Below, piece by piece: positions 46,444 to 56,958 of a DNA stretch of 64,000 nt (its first letter is position 1; each line of letters starts with the position of its first letter). The position numbers and the translations under genes are program-made. The DNA is from Rhizobium leguminosarum bv. trifolii WSM1325 (GTDB lineage: Bacteria; Pseudomonadota; Alphaproteobacteria; Rhizobiales; Rhizobiaceae): NCBI GenBank assembly GCA_000023185.1, contig CP001622.1, forward strand, positions 1,116,001 to 1,180,000, read 5' to 3'. Under the pieces are notes generated by a model. It saw only the letters and a program-made list of their open reading frames with translations. It ran no database searches and was not told the origin of the DNA.

Positions 46444-47184
46444 TTATTCCGGCAGCCGGTAATCGACGAGTTTGTTCTCCCGCACCATGAACAGCTTGCC
46501 CGTCTCCGTCACACCAGGCCCCAGCAACGGCAGGATTGCCTTTGCGACCTCGGAGGGATGCGGCAGCGACTGCGGATCTTCTCCGGGCACCGCCTGCGCC
46601 CGCATCGCCGTGCGTGTCGCCCCCGGATCGACGCTGGTGACCCGCAGCGGGGTGCTTTGACTTTCGCCGGCCCATGTGCGCGCCAGCGCCTCGACGGCGG
46701 CCTTGGAAGCGGAATAGGCGCCCCAGAAGGGGCGGCATTTGTGGGCAGCACCCGAAGAGATGATCACCGCGCGGCCGGCATCGGAGCGGGCCAGCAGCGG
46801 GTCGACCGAGCGGATCAGCCGCCATGTTGCGGTGACGTTGATGGTCATCACCTTCTCGAACACCTTCGCCTCGATATGGCCGATCGGCGAAATGACGCCG
46901 AGCACGCCGGCATTGGCGACGAGGATGTCGAGCTTGCCCCAGCGCTCGAAGATCGAGCCGCCGAGCGCATCAATCGCATTCATGTCGGCAAGGTCGAAGG
47001 GCACGAGCGTCGCCGTGCCGCCGACGGCCTTGATCGCATCATCGAGATCCTCGAGCCCGCCGACCGTGCGTGCGCAGGCAATCACATGGGCGCCGGCTTT
47101 GGCAAGTTCCAGCGCCGTGAAATAGCCGATGCCGCGCGACGCACCGGTGACGAGTGCGATCTTGCCCTCAAGATTGATGTTCAT
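46444..47184 (-). CDS. Short-chain dehydrogenase/reductase
   Basis: A 246-aa SDR with NAD(P)-binding TGASRGIG near residue 13, NAG in VANAGVLG near 90, catalytic Ser in VIISSGAA and the YxxxK motif in AYSASKAA near 160. No substrate can be assigned. The ATG at 47184 fits the family start. It follows purF on the same strand with a 78-bp gap. Confidence 0.92.
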   Translation of the reverse strand: MNINLEGKIALVTGASRGIGYFTALELAKAGAHVIACARTVGGLEDLDDAIKAVGGTATLVPFDLADMNAIDALGGSIFERWGKLDILVANAGVLGVISPIGHIEAKVFEKVMTINVTATWRLIRSVDPLLARSDAGRAVIISSGAAHKCRPFWGAYSASKAAVEALARTWAGESQSTPLRVTSVDPGATRTAMRAQAVPGEDPQSLPHPSEVAKAILPLLGPGVTETGKLFMVRENKLVDYRLPE

Positions 47185-47262
47185 GATGTCGTGTTCCCTC
47201 ACGAAGGGAGAGGGGTGCGATGCACCCCTCGGGATGGACAATGGAAAAGCCGGCGCGCCGTG

Positions 47263-48753
47263 TCAGCCGTTGCTGGCAAGCATGGAAATCTTGTTGCCCA
47301 TGGACTCGCCGTTCTTGTCGAGCAGGCGGGTCGGATAGTCGCCGGTGAAATAATGGTCGGTGAACTGCGGCCGGGCCGGATTGCGATCCTCGCCGCCAAC
47401 GGCGCGATAGAGGCCGTCGATCGACAGGAAGGCGAGCGAATCCGCGCCGATGTATTTGGCCATGGCTTCGACATCGGCATATTGGTTTGCGAGCAGCTTG
47501 TCTGCGTCAGGCGTGTCGATGCCGTAGAAATCCGGGAAGAAGATCATCGGGCTTGCGACGCGGACATGGACTTCGCGCGCGCCGGCTTCACGGATCATCT
47601 GGACGATCTTGAGAGACGTCGTGCCACGCACGATGGAATCATCGACCAGCACCACGCGCTTGCCTTCGATCATCGCCCGGTTGGCCGAATGCTTCAGCTT
47701 CACGCCGAAGGCGCGGATCTGCTGCGTCGGCTCGATGAAGGTGCGCCCGACATAATGGTTACGGATGATGCCGTATTCGAAGGGAATGCCGCTCTGCTGC
47801 GCATAGCCGAGCGCCGCCGGCGTGCCGCCATCCGGCACCGGCACGATCACGTCGCCATCGACGGGCGATTCCTTGGCGAGGTTCATGCCCATACTCTTGC
47901 GCGTCGTATAGACGTTGCGGCCGCCGACGACCGAGTCCGGGCGGGCGAAATAGACATATTCGAACAGGCAGAGGCGCTCCAGCTGTGGCTTGCTAGGCTT
48001 GCGCGCATCGATGCTGATCGAGCCGTCGGGCTGGATTTCACAGATGATGACCTCGCCGTTCTCAACGTCGCGGATGAACTTGGCGCCGATAATGTCGAGC
48101 GCGCAGGTCTCCGAGCAGAAGATCGGCTTGCCGTCGAATTCTCCCATGACCAGTGGGCGGATGCCGGTCGGGTCGCGCGCGGCAATCAGCTTGGTGCGCG
48201 TCATGGCGAGCATCGAATAGCCGCCTTCCATCTGGCGAATGGCATCGATGAAGCGGTCGGATGTGGAAGCGTGGCGGGAGCGGGCGATGAGGTGGAGGAC
48301 GACCTCGGTATCGGAGGTCGACTGACAGATGGCGCCGGTCGCGATGATTTGGCGGCGCAGCGTCAGGCCGTTGGTGAAATTGCCGTTATGGGCAATGGCG
48401 ATGCCGCCTTCTTCCAGTTCGGCAAAGAGCGGCTGCACGTTGCGCATGGCCACTTCGCCGGTTGTCGAGTAGCGGGTATGACCGATCGTAATGCTGCCGG
48501 GCAGGCGGGCGAGCGTCATCGGATTGGTATAGTGGTCGCCGACGAGGCCCATGTGGCGCTCTTGATAAAAGCGCTTGCCGTCGAAGGAGACGATGCCGGC
48601 CGCTTCCTGTCCGCGGTGCTGCAAGGCATGCAGGCCGAGCGCCGTGAGCGCGGCGGCATCGGGATGTCCCAGAATTCCGAAAACCCCGCATTCTTCATGC
48701 AGCGTATCTCCGTCGAGCGGATCGTCGGTCGGGAAGGAATGGGACTGGTTCAT
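47263..48753 (-). CDS. purF: Amidophosphoribosyltransferase
   Basis: A 496-aa enzyme for the first committed step of purine synthesis, making phosphoribosylamine from PRPP and glutamine. A 21-residue propeptide precedes the nucleophile Cys22 in EECGVFGILGH. The glutaminase domain covers about 22-250; the PRPP loop is VVLVDDSIVRGTT near 370, with IGADSLAFLSIDGL near the end. The gene follows cvpA, as in E. coli and many bacteria. Confidence 0.97.
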   Translation of the reverse strand: MNQSHSFPTDDPLDGDTLHEECGVFGILGHPDAAALTALGLHALQHRGQEAAGIVSFDGKRFYQERHMGLVGDHYTNPMTLARLPGSITIGHTRYSTTGEVAMRNVQPLFAELEEGGIAIAHNGNFTNGLTLRRQIIATGAICQSTSDTEVVLHLIARSRHASTSDRFIDAIRQMEGGYSMLAMTRTKLIAARDPTGIRPLVMGEFDGKPIFCSETCALDIIGAKFIRDVENGEVIICEIQPDGSISIDARKPSKPQLERLCLFEYVYFARPDSVVGGRNVYTTRKSMGMNLAKESPVDGDVIVPVPDGGTPAALGYAQQSGIPFEYGIIRNHYVGRTFIEPTQQIRAFGVKLKHSANRAMIEGKRVVLVDDSIVRGTTSLKIVQMIREAGAREVHVRVASPMIFFPDFYGIDTPDADKLLANQYADVEAMAKYIGADSLAFLSIDGLYRAVGGEDRNPARPQFTDHYFTGDYPTRLLDKNGESMGNKISMLASNG

Positions 48754-48901
48754 TTCTGCGGGCCTCTGCTCTCACAAGAATGGATCGGCATTTCCAGAAA
48801 TAGCTGAGCCCGGCGGAGCTGGAATGCTCGGCCGGACCCTCATTTCATGTCCCGCTCAAATGGCAATTGCCGGAAGGCGGGTCAAGCTCTTGAACACTGT
48901 G

Positions 48902-49528
48902 TCAATTCGCCGGCTGCTGCGCGCCGCCTGCAGGCGCGGTCGGTGCGTCTTCCGCCGGAGCCTGGTCGCCCGTCGGCGGAGTGGTACCTTCGGCGCCCTG
49001 TGCCGGCGGCTGCAGCTTATCACGGATGCTTTCCGGTATCATCTGGGCAAATTGCTCCGGCAGAACCGATTTCAGCTTCACGACCATCGAATCCAGGAAG
49101 GGCTTCGACTTCGCTTCGTTGACCCAAGCCGGACGGTGGTCGGCATCGACGAGCCAGTTCCAGAAGGCGACGGCGACGACCAGGAGCAGAACGCCGCGCG
49201 CTGCCCCGAACAGGAAGCCGAGCGTGCGGTCGAGCGCGCCGACACGGCTGTCGATGATGAAATCGGCGATCTTCATCGTGATGAAGGAGATGACGATGAG
49301 CGCGATCAGGAAGACGACCGCTGCCGAACCGACGATCGCGATACGGTCGTCATCGGTATATTTCTTCGCATAGGGCAGCAGGTACGGATAGAGATAATAG
49401 GCAGCGGCGGCCGAACCGCCCCAGCTCGCGATCGAGAGGATCTCGCGCGAAAAGCCGCGGACCATCGCCAGCACGGCGGAGAAGAGCACGACGCCGATGA
49501 CAATACCGTCGAAAATCGTAATGGGCAT
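48902..49528 (-). CDS. cvpA: CvpA family membrane protein
   Basis: A 208-aa protein with four transmembrane helices (about residues 5-25, 30-50, 65-85, 105-125) and the opening FDGIVIGVVLFSAVLAMVRG and REILSIASWGG typical of CvpA. In E. coli CvpA is needed for colicin V production and is linked to purF; in other bacteria it supports envelope homeostasis. The C-terminal 50 residues are Pro/Ala-rich and disordered. Confidence 0.92.
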   Translation of the reverse strand: MPITIFDGIVIGVVLFSAVLAMVRGFSREILSIASWGGSAAAAYYLYPYLLPYAKKYTDDDRIAIVGSAAVVFLIALIVISFITMKIADFIIDSRVGALDRTLGFLFGAARGVLLLVVAVAFWNWLVDADHRPAWVNEAKSKPFLDSMVVKLKSVLPEQFAQMIPESIRDKLQPPAQGAEGTTPPTGDQAPAEDAPTAPAGGAQQPAN

Positions 49529-49617
49529 GTAAATTCAACTCCAGGACTGCCGCTTGGCGGCCGTGTCGTGCCTTATCGTGTGCTCCTATATCATCACCAC
49601 TCTTGGCAATGAAAGGA

Positions 49618-51021
49618 TCAAACGTCGTCTTCCACACGCAGCGCTCCCTTCGATCCGGCGATGCGCGCGACCAGATCCGGCAGGCTTCCAACTTCGCTCC
49701 AGCGCCCGCCGGAGCCCTTCGGCAATTCGGCGGAGGCGGACGGAAGCAGCGCTGCGGAAAATCCCAGCTTCTCGGCTTCCTTGAGACGCTGGGCGGTGTG
49801 CGCAACCGGCCGGATGGCGCCCGACAGGCTGACTTCGCCGAAATAGACGCAATCGGCGGGAAGGGCAATACCGGCAAGCGAGGAAACGAGCGCCGAGGCG
49901 ACGGCAAGATCGGCCGCCGGTTCGGAGATGCGGTAACCGCCGGCGACGTTAAGGTAGACGTCGTGCTGGCCGAGCCTGACGCCGCAATGGGCCTCAAGCA
50001 CCGCAAGGATCATCGACAGCCGGGCCGAATCCCAGCCGACCACGGCGCGGCGCGGCGTGCCGAGCGAGGTCGGCGCCACCAGCGCCTGCACCTCGACGAG
50101 AATGGGGCGGGTGCCTTCCATGCCGGCAAAGACGGCAGCACCCGGCGATTTTTCGTTGCGCTCACCAAGGAAGAGCTCGGAAGGATTGGCGACTTCGCGC
50201 AAGCCTTTGTCGGACATTTCGAAGACGCCGATCTCGTCGGTCGGGCCGAAGCGGTTCTTGACTGTGCGCAGGATGCGGTAGTGATGGCCGCGATCGCCTT
50301 CGAAATAGAGCACGGCGTCGACCATGTGCTCGACGACGCGCGGCCCGGCAATCTGCCCGTCCTTGGTTACGTGGCCGACGAGCACCATGGCGGCCCCCGT
50401 CTGCTTGGCGAAACGGATCATTGCTTGGACGCCGGTGCGCACCTGCGTCACCGTTCCCGGCGCCGATTCGGCAAGCTCGCTCCACAGCGTCTGGATGGAA
50501 TCGATGATGACGAGGTCCGGCCGCTTGCCCTCGGCGAGCGTCGCCAGAATATCCTCGACATTGGTTTCGGCCGCCAGCATCACGTCGGTATCGGCCGCCG
50601 CAAGGCGTTGTGCCCGCAGCCGCACCTGCGCCACGGCTTCTTCGCCGGAGACGTAGATGATCTTGTGGCCGCGCCGCGCAAGGGCGGCGGCGGCCTGCAT
50701 CAGCAGCGTCGATTTGCCGATGCCGGGATCGCCGCCGATCAGCACCGCCGAACCGCGCACGAAACCGCCGCCGAGCGCCCGGTCGAGCTCCGACATGGCG
50801 GTATGGATACGCGGTGCCTCTTCGATCTCGCCGGAGAGTGCCGTCAGCGCCACTGGTCGGCCCTTCTTCGGCGTCTTGCCAGGACCGGAGCCGATCCCGC
50901 CCATCGGGTCTTCCTCGACGATGGTGTTCCACTCGCCGCAGTTCTCGCATTTGCCGGCCCAGCGGTTATGAACCGTGCCGCAACTCTGGCAGATGAATTG
51001 TGTCCTGGCCTTCGCCATCAA
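49618..51021 (-). CDS. radA: DNA repair protein RadA
   Basis: A 467-aa RecA-like ATPase that aids branch migration in homologous recombination. A zinc finger (FICQSCGTVHNRWAGKC, residues 9-25), Walker A in GGDPGIGKSTLLMQ, the KNRFG motif (KNRFGPTDEIGVFEM) and a C-terminal Lon-like domain (about 290-460, DVYLNVAGGYRISEPAADLA) are all present. It is followed by cvpA and purF. Confidence 0.96.
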   Translation of the reverse strand: MMAKARTQFICQSCGTVHNRWAGKCENCGEWNTIVEEDPMGGIGSGPGKTPKKGRPVALTALSGEIEEAPRIHTAMSELDRALGGGFVRGSAVLIGGDPGIGKSTLLMQAAAALARRGHKIIYVSGEEAVAQVRLRAQRLAAADTDVMLAAETNVEDILATLAEGKRPDLVIIDSIQTLWSELAESAPGTVTQVRTGVQAMIRFAKQTGAAMVLVGHVTKDGQIAGPRVVEHMVDAVLYFEGDRGHHYRILRTVKNRFGPTDEIGVFEMSDKGLREVANPSELFLGERNEKSPGAAVFAGMEGTRPILVEVQALVAPTSLGTPRRAVVGWDSARLSMILAVLEAHCGVRLGQHDVYLNVAGGYRISEPAADLAVASALVSSLAGIALPADCVYFGEVSLSGAIRPVAHTAQRLKEAEKLGFSAALLPSASAELPKGSGGRWSEVGSLPDLVARIAGSKGALRVEDDV

Positions 51022-51178
51022 TTACTCTTTCAGTCCGGGTTCGCGAGCGACGCGACGCGCCGCTTCATCGAATCATTGTCGTGCTTGAGATAATGGCTAT
51101 CGCAACGGATCAAAACTAATGATTTCCCCATCAGCGCACCCATGCCTATCCTTTGCTCCTCATTCGGAACGGTGGAAA

Positions 51179-51814
51179 ATGTTCGATTATTCGTTTGCGC
51201 ACTGGCTTGCATTTCTGTCGGCGGCGGTTCTGCTCAATCTCTCGCCCGGTCCCGACATCGCTTTCATCCTCGGTCACACGATGAAAAGCGGAAAACGTGC
51301 CGGTTTTTCCGCGCTGTTCGGCGTCTGGTCCGGCGCCTGCCTGCATGTGCTGATGGCCGCACTCGGCCTCTCGGCCATACTTGCCGCTTCCGCCGTCGCC
51401 TTCTCGACAGTCAAATGGATCGGCGCCGCCTATCTCGTCTGGCTGGGCATTCAGGCTTTGCGCTCCGGTGGCGGCGATGGCCTGATAAAGGCTGCTGGTG
51501 AAAGTTTGCCGGTGGCAAGGATCTACCGGCAGGGAATTCTGGTGTCGCTGCTCAATCCCAAAGTGGCGATATTCTTCCTGGCCTTCCTGCCGCAGTTCGT
51601 CGTCGAAGGGGCAGGGCCGGCATGGGCGCAACTCATGCTGCATGGCGCGCTCATCATCGTCGTCGCTGCCTTCATCGAACCGCCGCTCGTCCTTCTCGGC
51701 GGGCGCCTTGCGGATGCAATCAGGCATAATCAAAAAGTCGGACTCTGGCTCGACCGCGGCCTCGGTGCGCTTTTCGTGGCGCTCGGTGTCCGTCTCGCCC
51801 TCAGCAGCCGCTGA
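51179..51814 (+). CDS. LysE/RhtB family amino-acid exporter
   Basis: A 211-aa six-helix membrane protein. The N-terminal VLLNLSPGPDIAFILGHTM is the family signature, followed by GFSALFGVWSGACLHVLMAAL. The C-terminal half is a second set of three helices, including VSLLNPKVAIFFLAFLPQF. Typical substrates are homoserine, threonine or lysine; not resolvable here. It diverges from radA and converges with alr. Confidence 0.93.
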   Translation: MFDYSFAHWLAFLSAAVLLNLSPGPDIAFILGHTMKSGKRAGFSALFGVWSGACLHVLMAALGLSAILAASAVAFSTVKWIGAAYLVWLGIQALRSGGGDGLIKAAGESLPVARIYRQGILVSLLNPKVAIFFLAFLPQFVVEGAGPAWAQLMLHGALIIVVAAFIEPPLVLLGGRLADAIRHNQKVGLWLDRGLGALFVALGVRLALSSR

Positions 51815-51823
51815 GTAGGAAGG

Positions 51824-52984
51824 CTATTCTTCGGCCACGTAGCGCCGCTCGTGGCGGAGCCCCATGCTGGTCAGGATCTCGTATCCGATCGTGCCGGATG
51901 CCCGCGCCACATCGTCCACCGGCATGTTCTTCCCGAACAGTTCGACATAATCCCCGGCGCGCACGGCGTTGTCAGGCAGGTCGGTGATATCGAAGATCGT
52001 CAGGTCCATGGTGATCCGGCCGGCAACCGGGACCTTGTGTCCGGCGATGAAACCTTGCCCGCCTTGCGGCACCACCTGCCTCAACGGCACGCCGCCGCTC
52101 GACTGGCTGCGCATGTAGCCGTCGGCATAACCGGCCGAGGCGATCGCCAGCCGGCTTTCACGGCGAAGCTGCAGCGCCCGCCCATAGCTGACGGTCTCGC
52201 CGGCTGCGACGCTGCGCACCTGGATGATGCGCGCTTCCGCCGTTGCGACGGGCCGCATCGGGTTCGCCATGCCGCTGACGGCCTCACCGCCATAGAGCGC
52301 AATGCCGGGGCGGGTCAGGTCGAAGTGATAATCCTCACCGAGAAAGATGCCGGCCGAGGCGGCAAGGCTTGAATCGATACCTTCATAAGCGGCGCTAACT
52401 CTGTGGAATGATTCGAGCTGCTGCCGGTTCATCGCATGGGTGGGATCATCGGCGCAGGCAAGGTGGCTCATGACAAGCACGGGCGCGAAGCTCGCCGGCC
52501 GCGAGACGTCGTCGGCGAGCGCGATCGCATCGTCAATATGCAGTCCGAGCCGATTGAAGCCGGTATCGACATGCAGCGCGCAGGGGTAGTCGCCGTAATC
52601 GGCAAGCACCGCCATCCAGAAGGCGAGCTGCTCGTCGGAGGAAATCACCGGCACCAGATCATTGTCGAAGAAGCGCCGCTCGGTGCCCGGCCAGATGCCT
52701 GAGAGCACGAAGATGCGCGCCTCGGGCGCATAGAGGCGAAGTGTTACGCCCTCGTCGACGGTCGCGACGAAGAAGTCGCGCGCGCCGGCCATATAGAGCG
52801 CTTCGCCGGCATCCTCGATGCCCATGCCATAGGCATCTGCCTTGACGACCGCCGAGGCGCGCGCCGCACCGGAGCGGCGCGCCATGTCGCGCCAGTTCTC
52901 CGTCAAAGCGGTCAGGTCGACGGTCAGCCGCAGGCCTGCCGAGGCAAAGTTGTCATCTTCGGGGGCGTCGAAAAATTCGCTCAT
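51824..52984 (-). CDS. alr: Alanine racemase
   Basis: A 386-aa PLP enzyme that makes D-alanine for peptidoglycan. The PLP lysine is Lys48 in ASAVVKADAYGMG; the second catalytic Tyr lies in GETVSYGRALQL near 270; IALYGGEAVSG is in between. The start is uncertain because three ATGs are near (52984, 52993, 53038); I used 52984, since the first conserved region begins soon after. With dapA and slt in the window it contributes to wall synthesis. Confidence 0.95.
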   Translation of the reverse strand: MSEFFDAPEDDNFASAGLRLTVDLTALTENWRDMARRSGAARASAVVKADAYGMGIEDAGEALYMAGARDFFVATVDEGVTLRLYAPEARIFVLSGIWPGTERRFFDNDLVPVISSDEQLAFWMAVLADYGDYPCALHVDTGFNRLGLHIDDAIALADDVSRPASFAPVLVMSHLACADDPTHAMNRQQLESFHRVSAAYEGIDSSLAASAGIFLGEDYHFDLTRPGIALYGGEAVSGMANPMRPVATAEARIIQVRSVAAGETVSYGRALQLRRESRLAIASAGYADGYMRSQSSGGVPLRQVVPQGGQGFIAGHKVPVAGRITMDLTIFDITDLPDNAVRAGDYVELFGKNMPVDDVARASGTIGYEILTSMGLRHERRYVAEE

Positions 52985-53082
52985 GAACCACATCGAAAAG
53001 AGGCCGGAGAAGGATTCTCCGGCCAGTTTAAAGGTCAACTATGTCAAGGGAAAGCCCGGCGTTGCACGCAGCATCCGCGCGA

Positions 53083-54585
53083 TCAGTGCTCTTCATATTG
53101 TGTGAAGGAGGGATCGGCGAGATCGGCAAAACGCGTGAATTCCGCCTGGAAGGCGAGCTTCACCGTGCCTGTCGGCCCGTGGCGCTGCTTGGCGATGATC
53201 ACGTCGGCCGTGCCCTTGACCTTGTCGAACAGTGCTTCCCATTCCGGATATTTCGGATCGTGGATGTCGCGCGGCTCCGAATTCTTGACGTAATATTCCT
53301 CGCGGAACACGAAGAGCACGACGTCGGCGTCCTGCTCGATCGAGCCGGATTCGCGAAGGTCGGACAGCTGCGGCCGCTTGTCGTCGCGGCTTTCGACCTG
53401 ACGCGAGAGCTGCGACAGTGCGATGATCGGAACGTTGAGCTCCTTGCCGAGCGCCTTGAGGCCGGTGGTGATTTGGGTGATTTCCTGCACGCGGTTGTCG
53501 CTGGATTTGCCCGAGCCGGTCATCAGCTGAATGTAGTCGACCACAAGCACATCGAGGCCGCGCTGGCGCTTCAGACGGCGCGCGCGGGCCGAAAGCTGGG
53601 CGATCGAGATGCCGCCGGTCTGGTCGATGAAGAGCGGCACCTTCTGCATCATCATCGAGCAGGCGACGAGCTTTTCGAAATCGGCATCGTTGATGTCGCC
53701 GCGGCGGATCTTCGAGGAGGAGACTTCCGTCTGCTCGGAGATGATACGGGTGGCGAGCTGTTCCGACGACATTTCGAGCGAGTAGAAACCGACGACGCCG
53801 CCGTTCTTCGCCTTCATGCTGCCGTCCGACTGGACTTCGCCTTCGTAGGCGGCGGCGATATTGTAGGCGATGTTTGTAGCAAGTGAGGTCTTGCCCATGC
53901 CGGGGCGTCCGGCAAGCACGATCAAGTCCGACCGCTGCAAACCGCCCATCTTGGAATCCAGCGAATGGATGCCGGTGGAAATGCCGGAAAGCCCGCCGTC
54001 ACGTTCCTTGGCGACGGCCGCCATGTCGATCGCCAGCGCGACCGCATCGTTGAAGGCCTGGAAGCCGCCGTCGTAGCGGCCGTTTTCCGCCAGTTCGAAG
54101 AGGCGGCGTTCGGTATCCTCGATCTGCGACTGCGGCGGCATGTCGAGCGGCGCGTCATAGGCGATGTTGACGACGTCCTCGCCGATGGTAATCAGCGCCC
54201 GGCGCAGCGCCAGGTCGTAGATCGCCCGGCCGTAATCCTCGGCATTGATGACGGTGACGGCATTGCTGACCAGGCTCGCCAGATATTGCGAAACCGTCAT
54301 GTCGCCGACCTTCTCGTCGGCTTTCAGGAAGGTCTTGATCGTCACCGGATTGGCGATCTTGCCCATGCGGATGATATCGCCGGCAACCTCGAAGATCTTC
54401 CGATGCAGCGGTTCATAGAGATGGATCGGCTTCAGGAAGTCCGACACCCGATAATAGGCGTCGTTGTTCATCAGGATCGCACCCAGAAGCGCTTGCTCGG
54501 CTTCGATATTGTTGGGTGCTTCGCGATAATGCTGCTCCGACGGGGCAACAGCTGCAATCTTTCGAGCGGCGTCGTTCATCATCAT
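53083..54585 (-). CDS. dnaB: Replicative DNA helicase DnaB
   Basis: A 500-aa hexameric helicase that unwinds DNA at the replication fork. The N-terminal domain begins PNNIEAEQALLGAILMNNDAY, and the RecA-like C-terminal domain has Walker A LAGRPGMGKTSLATN, Walker B VLVVDYIQLM and DNA-binding DLRESGSIEQDADVV. The start lies within ATGATGATG at 54585-54577; any of the three is possible. It follows rplI, a conserved linkage. Confidence 0.97.
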   Translation of the reverse strand: MMMNDAARKIAAVAPSEQHYREAPNNIEAEQALLGAILMNNDAYYRVSDFLKPIHLYEPLHRKIFEVAGDIIRMGKIANPVTIKTFLKADEKVGDMTVSQYLASLVSNAVTVINAEDYGRAIYDLALRRALITIGEDVVNIAYDAPLDMPPQSQIEDTERRLFELAENGRYDGGFQAFNDAVALAIDMAAVAKERDGGLSGISTGIHSLDSKMGGLQRSDLIVLAGRPGMGKTSLATNIAYNIAAAYEGEVQSDGSMKAKNGGVVGFYSLEMSSEQLATRIISEQTEVSSSKIRRGDINDADFEKLVACSMMMQKVPLFIDQTGGISIAQLSARARRLKRQRGLDVLVVDYIQLMTGSGKSSDNRVQEITQITTGLKALGKELNVPIIALSQLSRQVESRDDKRPQLSDLRESGSIEQDADVVLFVFREEYYVKNSEPRDIHDPKYPEWEALFDKVKGTADVIIAKQRHGPTGTVKLAFQAEFTRFADLADPSFTQYEEH

Positions 54586-54951
54586 CCGTTCTGTCTTTTT
54601 CCAGCTCCGGATTTGCAATTCCGGACGCGAAAATCAAGAGGCTACGAAAGGAGCGGGGGCTCGCTTCGCCTAAATCCTGAACGCTGTGCACGTTGTTCGA
54701 CTTCTCCACAGTCTTGGGCGACACAAAGGAGAAATACTGGCAGTGTCACCCGCACGACACGGTATGGCGCCGACTCAGCCCATCCGCTTCGGAGAATGTT
54801 ATTTTAGCGCGATGCGATAAGGCACGCAGCAAAAACATCCGGAAGATCCCCTTAAAAAAGCGAACCGCTCGGCAGCTCACATCGAAGGGGTGGAAACGAA
54901 AAAGCCCGGCGCGGTGGCCGGGCTTCTCTCTCGCGGATCGCTCCGACGAAA
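54586..54951. promoter_or_regulatory. Spacer between rplI and dnaB with a terminator
   Basis: 366 bases with no gene. Near the rplI stop there is a strong terminator; the rest must contain the dnaB promoter on the minus strand. No DnaA or LexA box is evident. Confidence 0.5.
54897..54930 (-). terminator. Rho-independent terminator of the rpsF-rpsR-DUF2232-rplI operon
   Basis: AAGCCCGGC (54902-54910) pairs perfectly with GCCGGGCTT (54917-54925) around a 6-base loop; read on the minus strand the stem is followed by a run of U. It lies 22 bases after the rplI stop. Confidence 0.9.
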
Positions 54952-55530
54952 TTATGCTTCGTCTTCGTCGACGCCGTCAGCTTCCGGATCGAAGAAGTCT
55001 TCCGGACGCAGCGCGTCTTCGTCGACGCCGTAGATCGCGTCGACCGAGGTGAGTTCTTCGCCCTTGGACTGGCGCTCTGCCTCGTCGGCAGAACGGGCAA
55101 CGTTCAGCTCGACGTGGATTTCGACTTCGGCATGCAGCTGCAGCTCGACCTTGTGCAGGCCGATCGACTTGATCGGCGTGTTGAGGTGAACCTGGTTGCG
55201 GCCGATGTTGAAGCCTTCGGCGCCGAGAATATCGACGACGTCACGGGCAGCAACCGAACCGTAGAGCTGGCCGGTTTCGCCGGCGGAGCGCACGACGATG
55301 AAGGACTTGCCGTCGAGAACGTCGGCGACCGTCTGGGCTTCCGACTTGCGCTCGAGGTTGCGGGCTTCGAGCGTCGCGCGCTCGGCTTCGAAGCGGGTCT
55401 TGTTGGCGGCGTTGGCGCGCAGCGCCTTGCCGAGCGGCAGCAGGTAGTTGCGGGCAAAGCCGTCGCGAACCTTTACGGTTTCGCCCATCTGGCCGAGCTT
55501 GGAAATGCGTTCGAGAAGGATGACTTGCAT
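54952..55530 (-). CDS. rplI: 50S ribosomal protein bL9
   Basis: A 192-aa ribosomal protein that binds 23S rRNA at the L1 stalk base. The N-terminal domain [17 protein letters not shown] with [12 protein letters not shown] is the L9 signature; the C-terminal domain is extended relative to E. coli L9 (149 aa) and ends in an acidic tail [10 protein letters not shown], a feature of rhizobial L9. AAGGAAAAAG precedes the ATG at 55530. Confidence 0.97.
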   Translation of the reverse strand: MQVILLERISKLGQMGETVKVRDGFARNYLLPLGKALRANAANKTRFEAERATLEARNLERKSEAQTVADVLDGKSFIVVRSAGETGQLYGSVAARDVVDILGAEGFNIGRNQVHLNTPIKSIGLHKVELQLHAEVEIHVELNVARSADEAERQSKGEELTSVDAIYGVDEDALRPEDFFDPEADGVDEDEA

Positions 55531-55552
55531 TTTCTTTTTCCTTTCTTGTGTC

Positions 55553-56539
55553 TCAGATTTTCGTATCGGATTGTTTGGGGGCATCAGCATCTTTCGTCGG
55601 GGTCAGTGCGATCGCCTTGCGCGTATCGCTGAGACCGAGGACGAGGATGAGGAGAGCTGGCAGCAGCATGAGCATCGAGGCCAGATAGCAGAGGATGAGG
55701 GCCGGTATGCGCCAGTCCTTGCCGCGGGTGCGGAAATGCAGCGAGGCGAAACCGGAAAGCATGAAGCCGGCGCCGAAGGCGCCGATCACGGTCGCACCGA
55801 CCAGCGCCGGAACGCCGCCGAAAAAGCAGGCGGCAAGCCCGGCCAGGAAGATGAAGATCGAGTTGCGGTTCATCCGCAGCGACGAGGGAATATCCTCGCG
55901 CGGACGAAGGCCGCGGCCGGAGGCTGCAACGATGCGTACGGCGAAATAATAGGCAGCAAACAGCATGCTGACCCACATGCCGCCCTGCAAAGCCGGCAGC
56001 ATCAGCAGGATCAGCGACTTGGTCTGCGCGGTCGCTGCCGGATCGGGCATGAATTCCGGCTGCTGCTGCTTGAGCGAGGTGATCAGCAGATCGACGATCG
56101 GATCGGTGATCTCCGGGCCGTAGCCGATGATCACACCGATGACGATGACGGCGAGCGTCACCAGACCGCAGAGATGCAGCAGGATATCGGAGAGCGGATA
56201 CCAGGCAAGCAGATGGTCGGGCCCACCGAGTTCGGCGGCCGGACGCGCCAGATTGGCGAGATGGCTGAGCCAACCGGCCGGCAGCAGCGTCACCATCGTC
56301 ATGATCAGCGCGAAGGATGGCGAGATCAAGATCGCGCCCAGCGCCGCGGCGGTGACGACGGCCGAGACTGCGGCTGCATTGCCCCAGCCGAGCCCGACGA
56401 TCAGGATCGGCAGAGCCGAGGCCGTATAAAGAAGCGCGCTGAAAAACGACGGCTGCATGCTCGCGCCCAGCACCAGCAGGGCGGCGGTCAATCCGGCGAG
56501 TGCGCCGATCAGCAGCGTTTTAATGTTCGGTCGTTTCAA
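55553..56539 (-). CDS. DUF2232 membrane protein
   Basis: A 328-aa protein with eight or nine hydrophobic helices, the first beginning [20 protein letters not shown]. It matches the position and type of the DUF2232/YybS family between rpsR and rplI in Rhizobiales. The start appears to be TTG at 56539 with AGGA upstream. Function is unknown; linkage with S6, S18 and L9 is conserved but probably reflects old gene order. Confidence 0.85.
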   Translation of the reverse strand: MKRPNIKTLLIGALAGLTAALLVLGASMQPSFFSALLYTASALPILIVGLGWGNAAAVSAVVTAAALGAILISPSFALIMTMVTLLPAGWLSHLANLARPAAELGGPDHLLAWYPLSDILLHLCGLVTLAVIVIGVIIGYGPEITDPIVDLLITSLKQQQPEFMPDPAATAQTKSLILLMLPALQGGMWVSMLFAAYYFAVRIVAASGRGLRPREDIPSSLRMNRNSIFIFLAGLAACFFGGVPALVGATVIGAFGAGFMLSGFASLHFRTRGKDWRIPALILCYLASMLMLLPALLILVLGLSDTRKAIALTPTKDADAPKQSDTKI

Positions 56540-56695
56540 GGTCGCTGTCCTGCTTCATCAAGCAGTTAGAGGATGTTGCTGAATCAAATTCAGAAACGTC
56601 TCAACATGGGTTTTAAGAGTTCCGATCCGCGCCCATCGCAGAAGGGAGAAGGGAAGGCACGAATGCCTTCCCTCAAAGGTGTCGGCGTCGACCGA

Positions 56696-56944
56696 TTAGG
56701 CGACGACGTAGGGCAGCAGGCCGAGGAAACGGGCGCGCTTGATCGCCTGAGCGAGTTCGCGCTGCTTCTTCTGGGAAACGGCCGTGATGCGGGACGGAAC
56801 GATCTTGCCGCGCTCAGAAATGTAGCGCTGCAGCAGGCGTACGTCCTTGTAGTCGATCCGCGGTGCGTTGGCGCCGGAGAACGGGCAGGTCTTGCGGCGG
56901 CGATGGAACGGGCGGCGGACCGGAGCGGAGGAAGTTTCAGACAT
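56696..56944 (-). CDS. rpsR: 30S ribosomal protein bS18
   Basis: An 82-aa ribosomal protein that binds S6 on the small subunit platform. [15 protein letters not shown] and [20 protein letters not shown] are diagnostic, followed by [20 protein letters not shown]. The gene follows rpsF by 14 bp. Confidence 0.97.
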   Translation of the reverse strand: MSETSSAPVRRPFHRRRKTCPFSGANAPRIDYKDVRLLQRYISERGKIVPSRITAVSQKKQRELAQAIKRARFLGLLPYVVA

Positions 56945-56958
56945 ATCTCAGATCTCCC

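Noticed and set aside
46558..48807. 749-aa plus-strand open frame opposite the SDR and purF genes
   Set aside because: Covers two clear minus-strand genes and has no family features.
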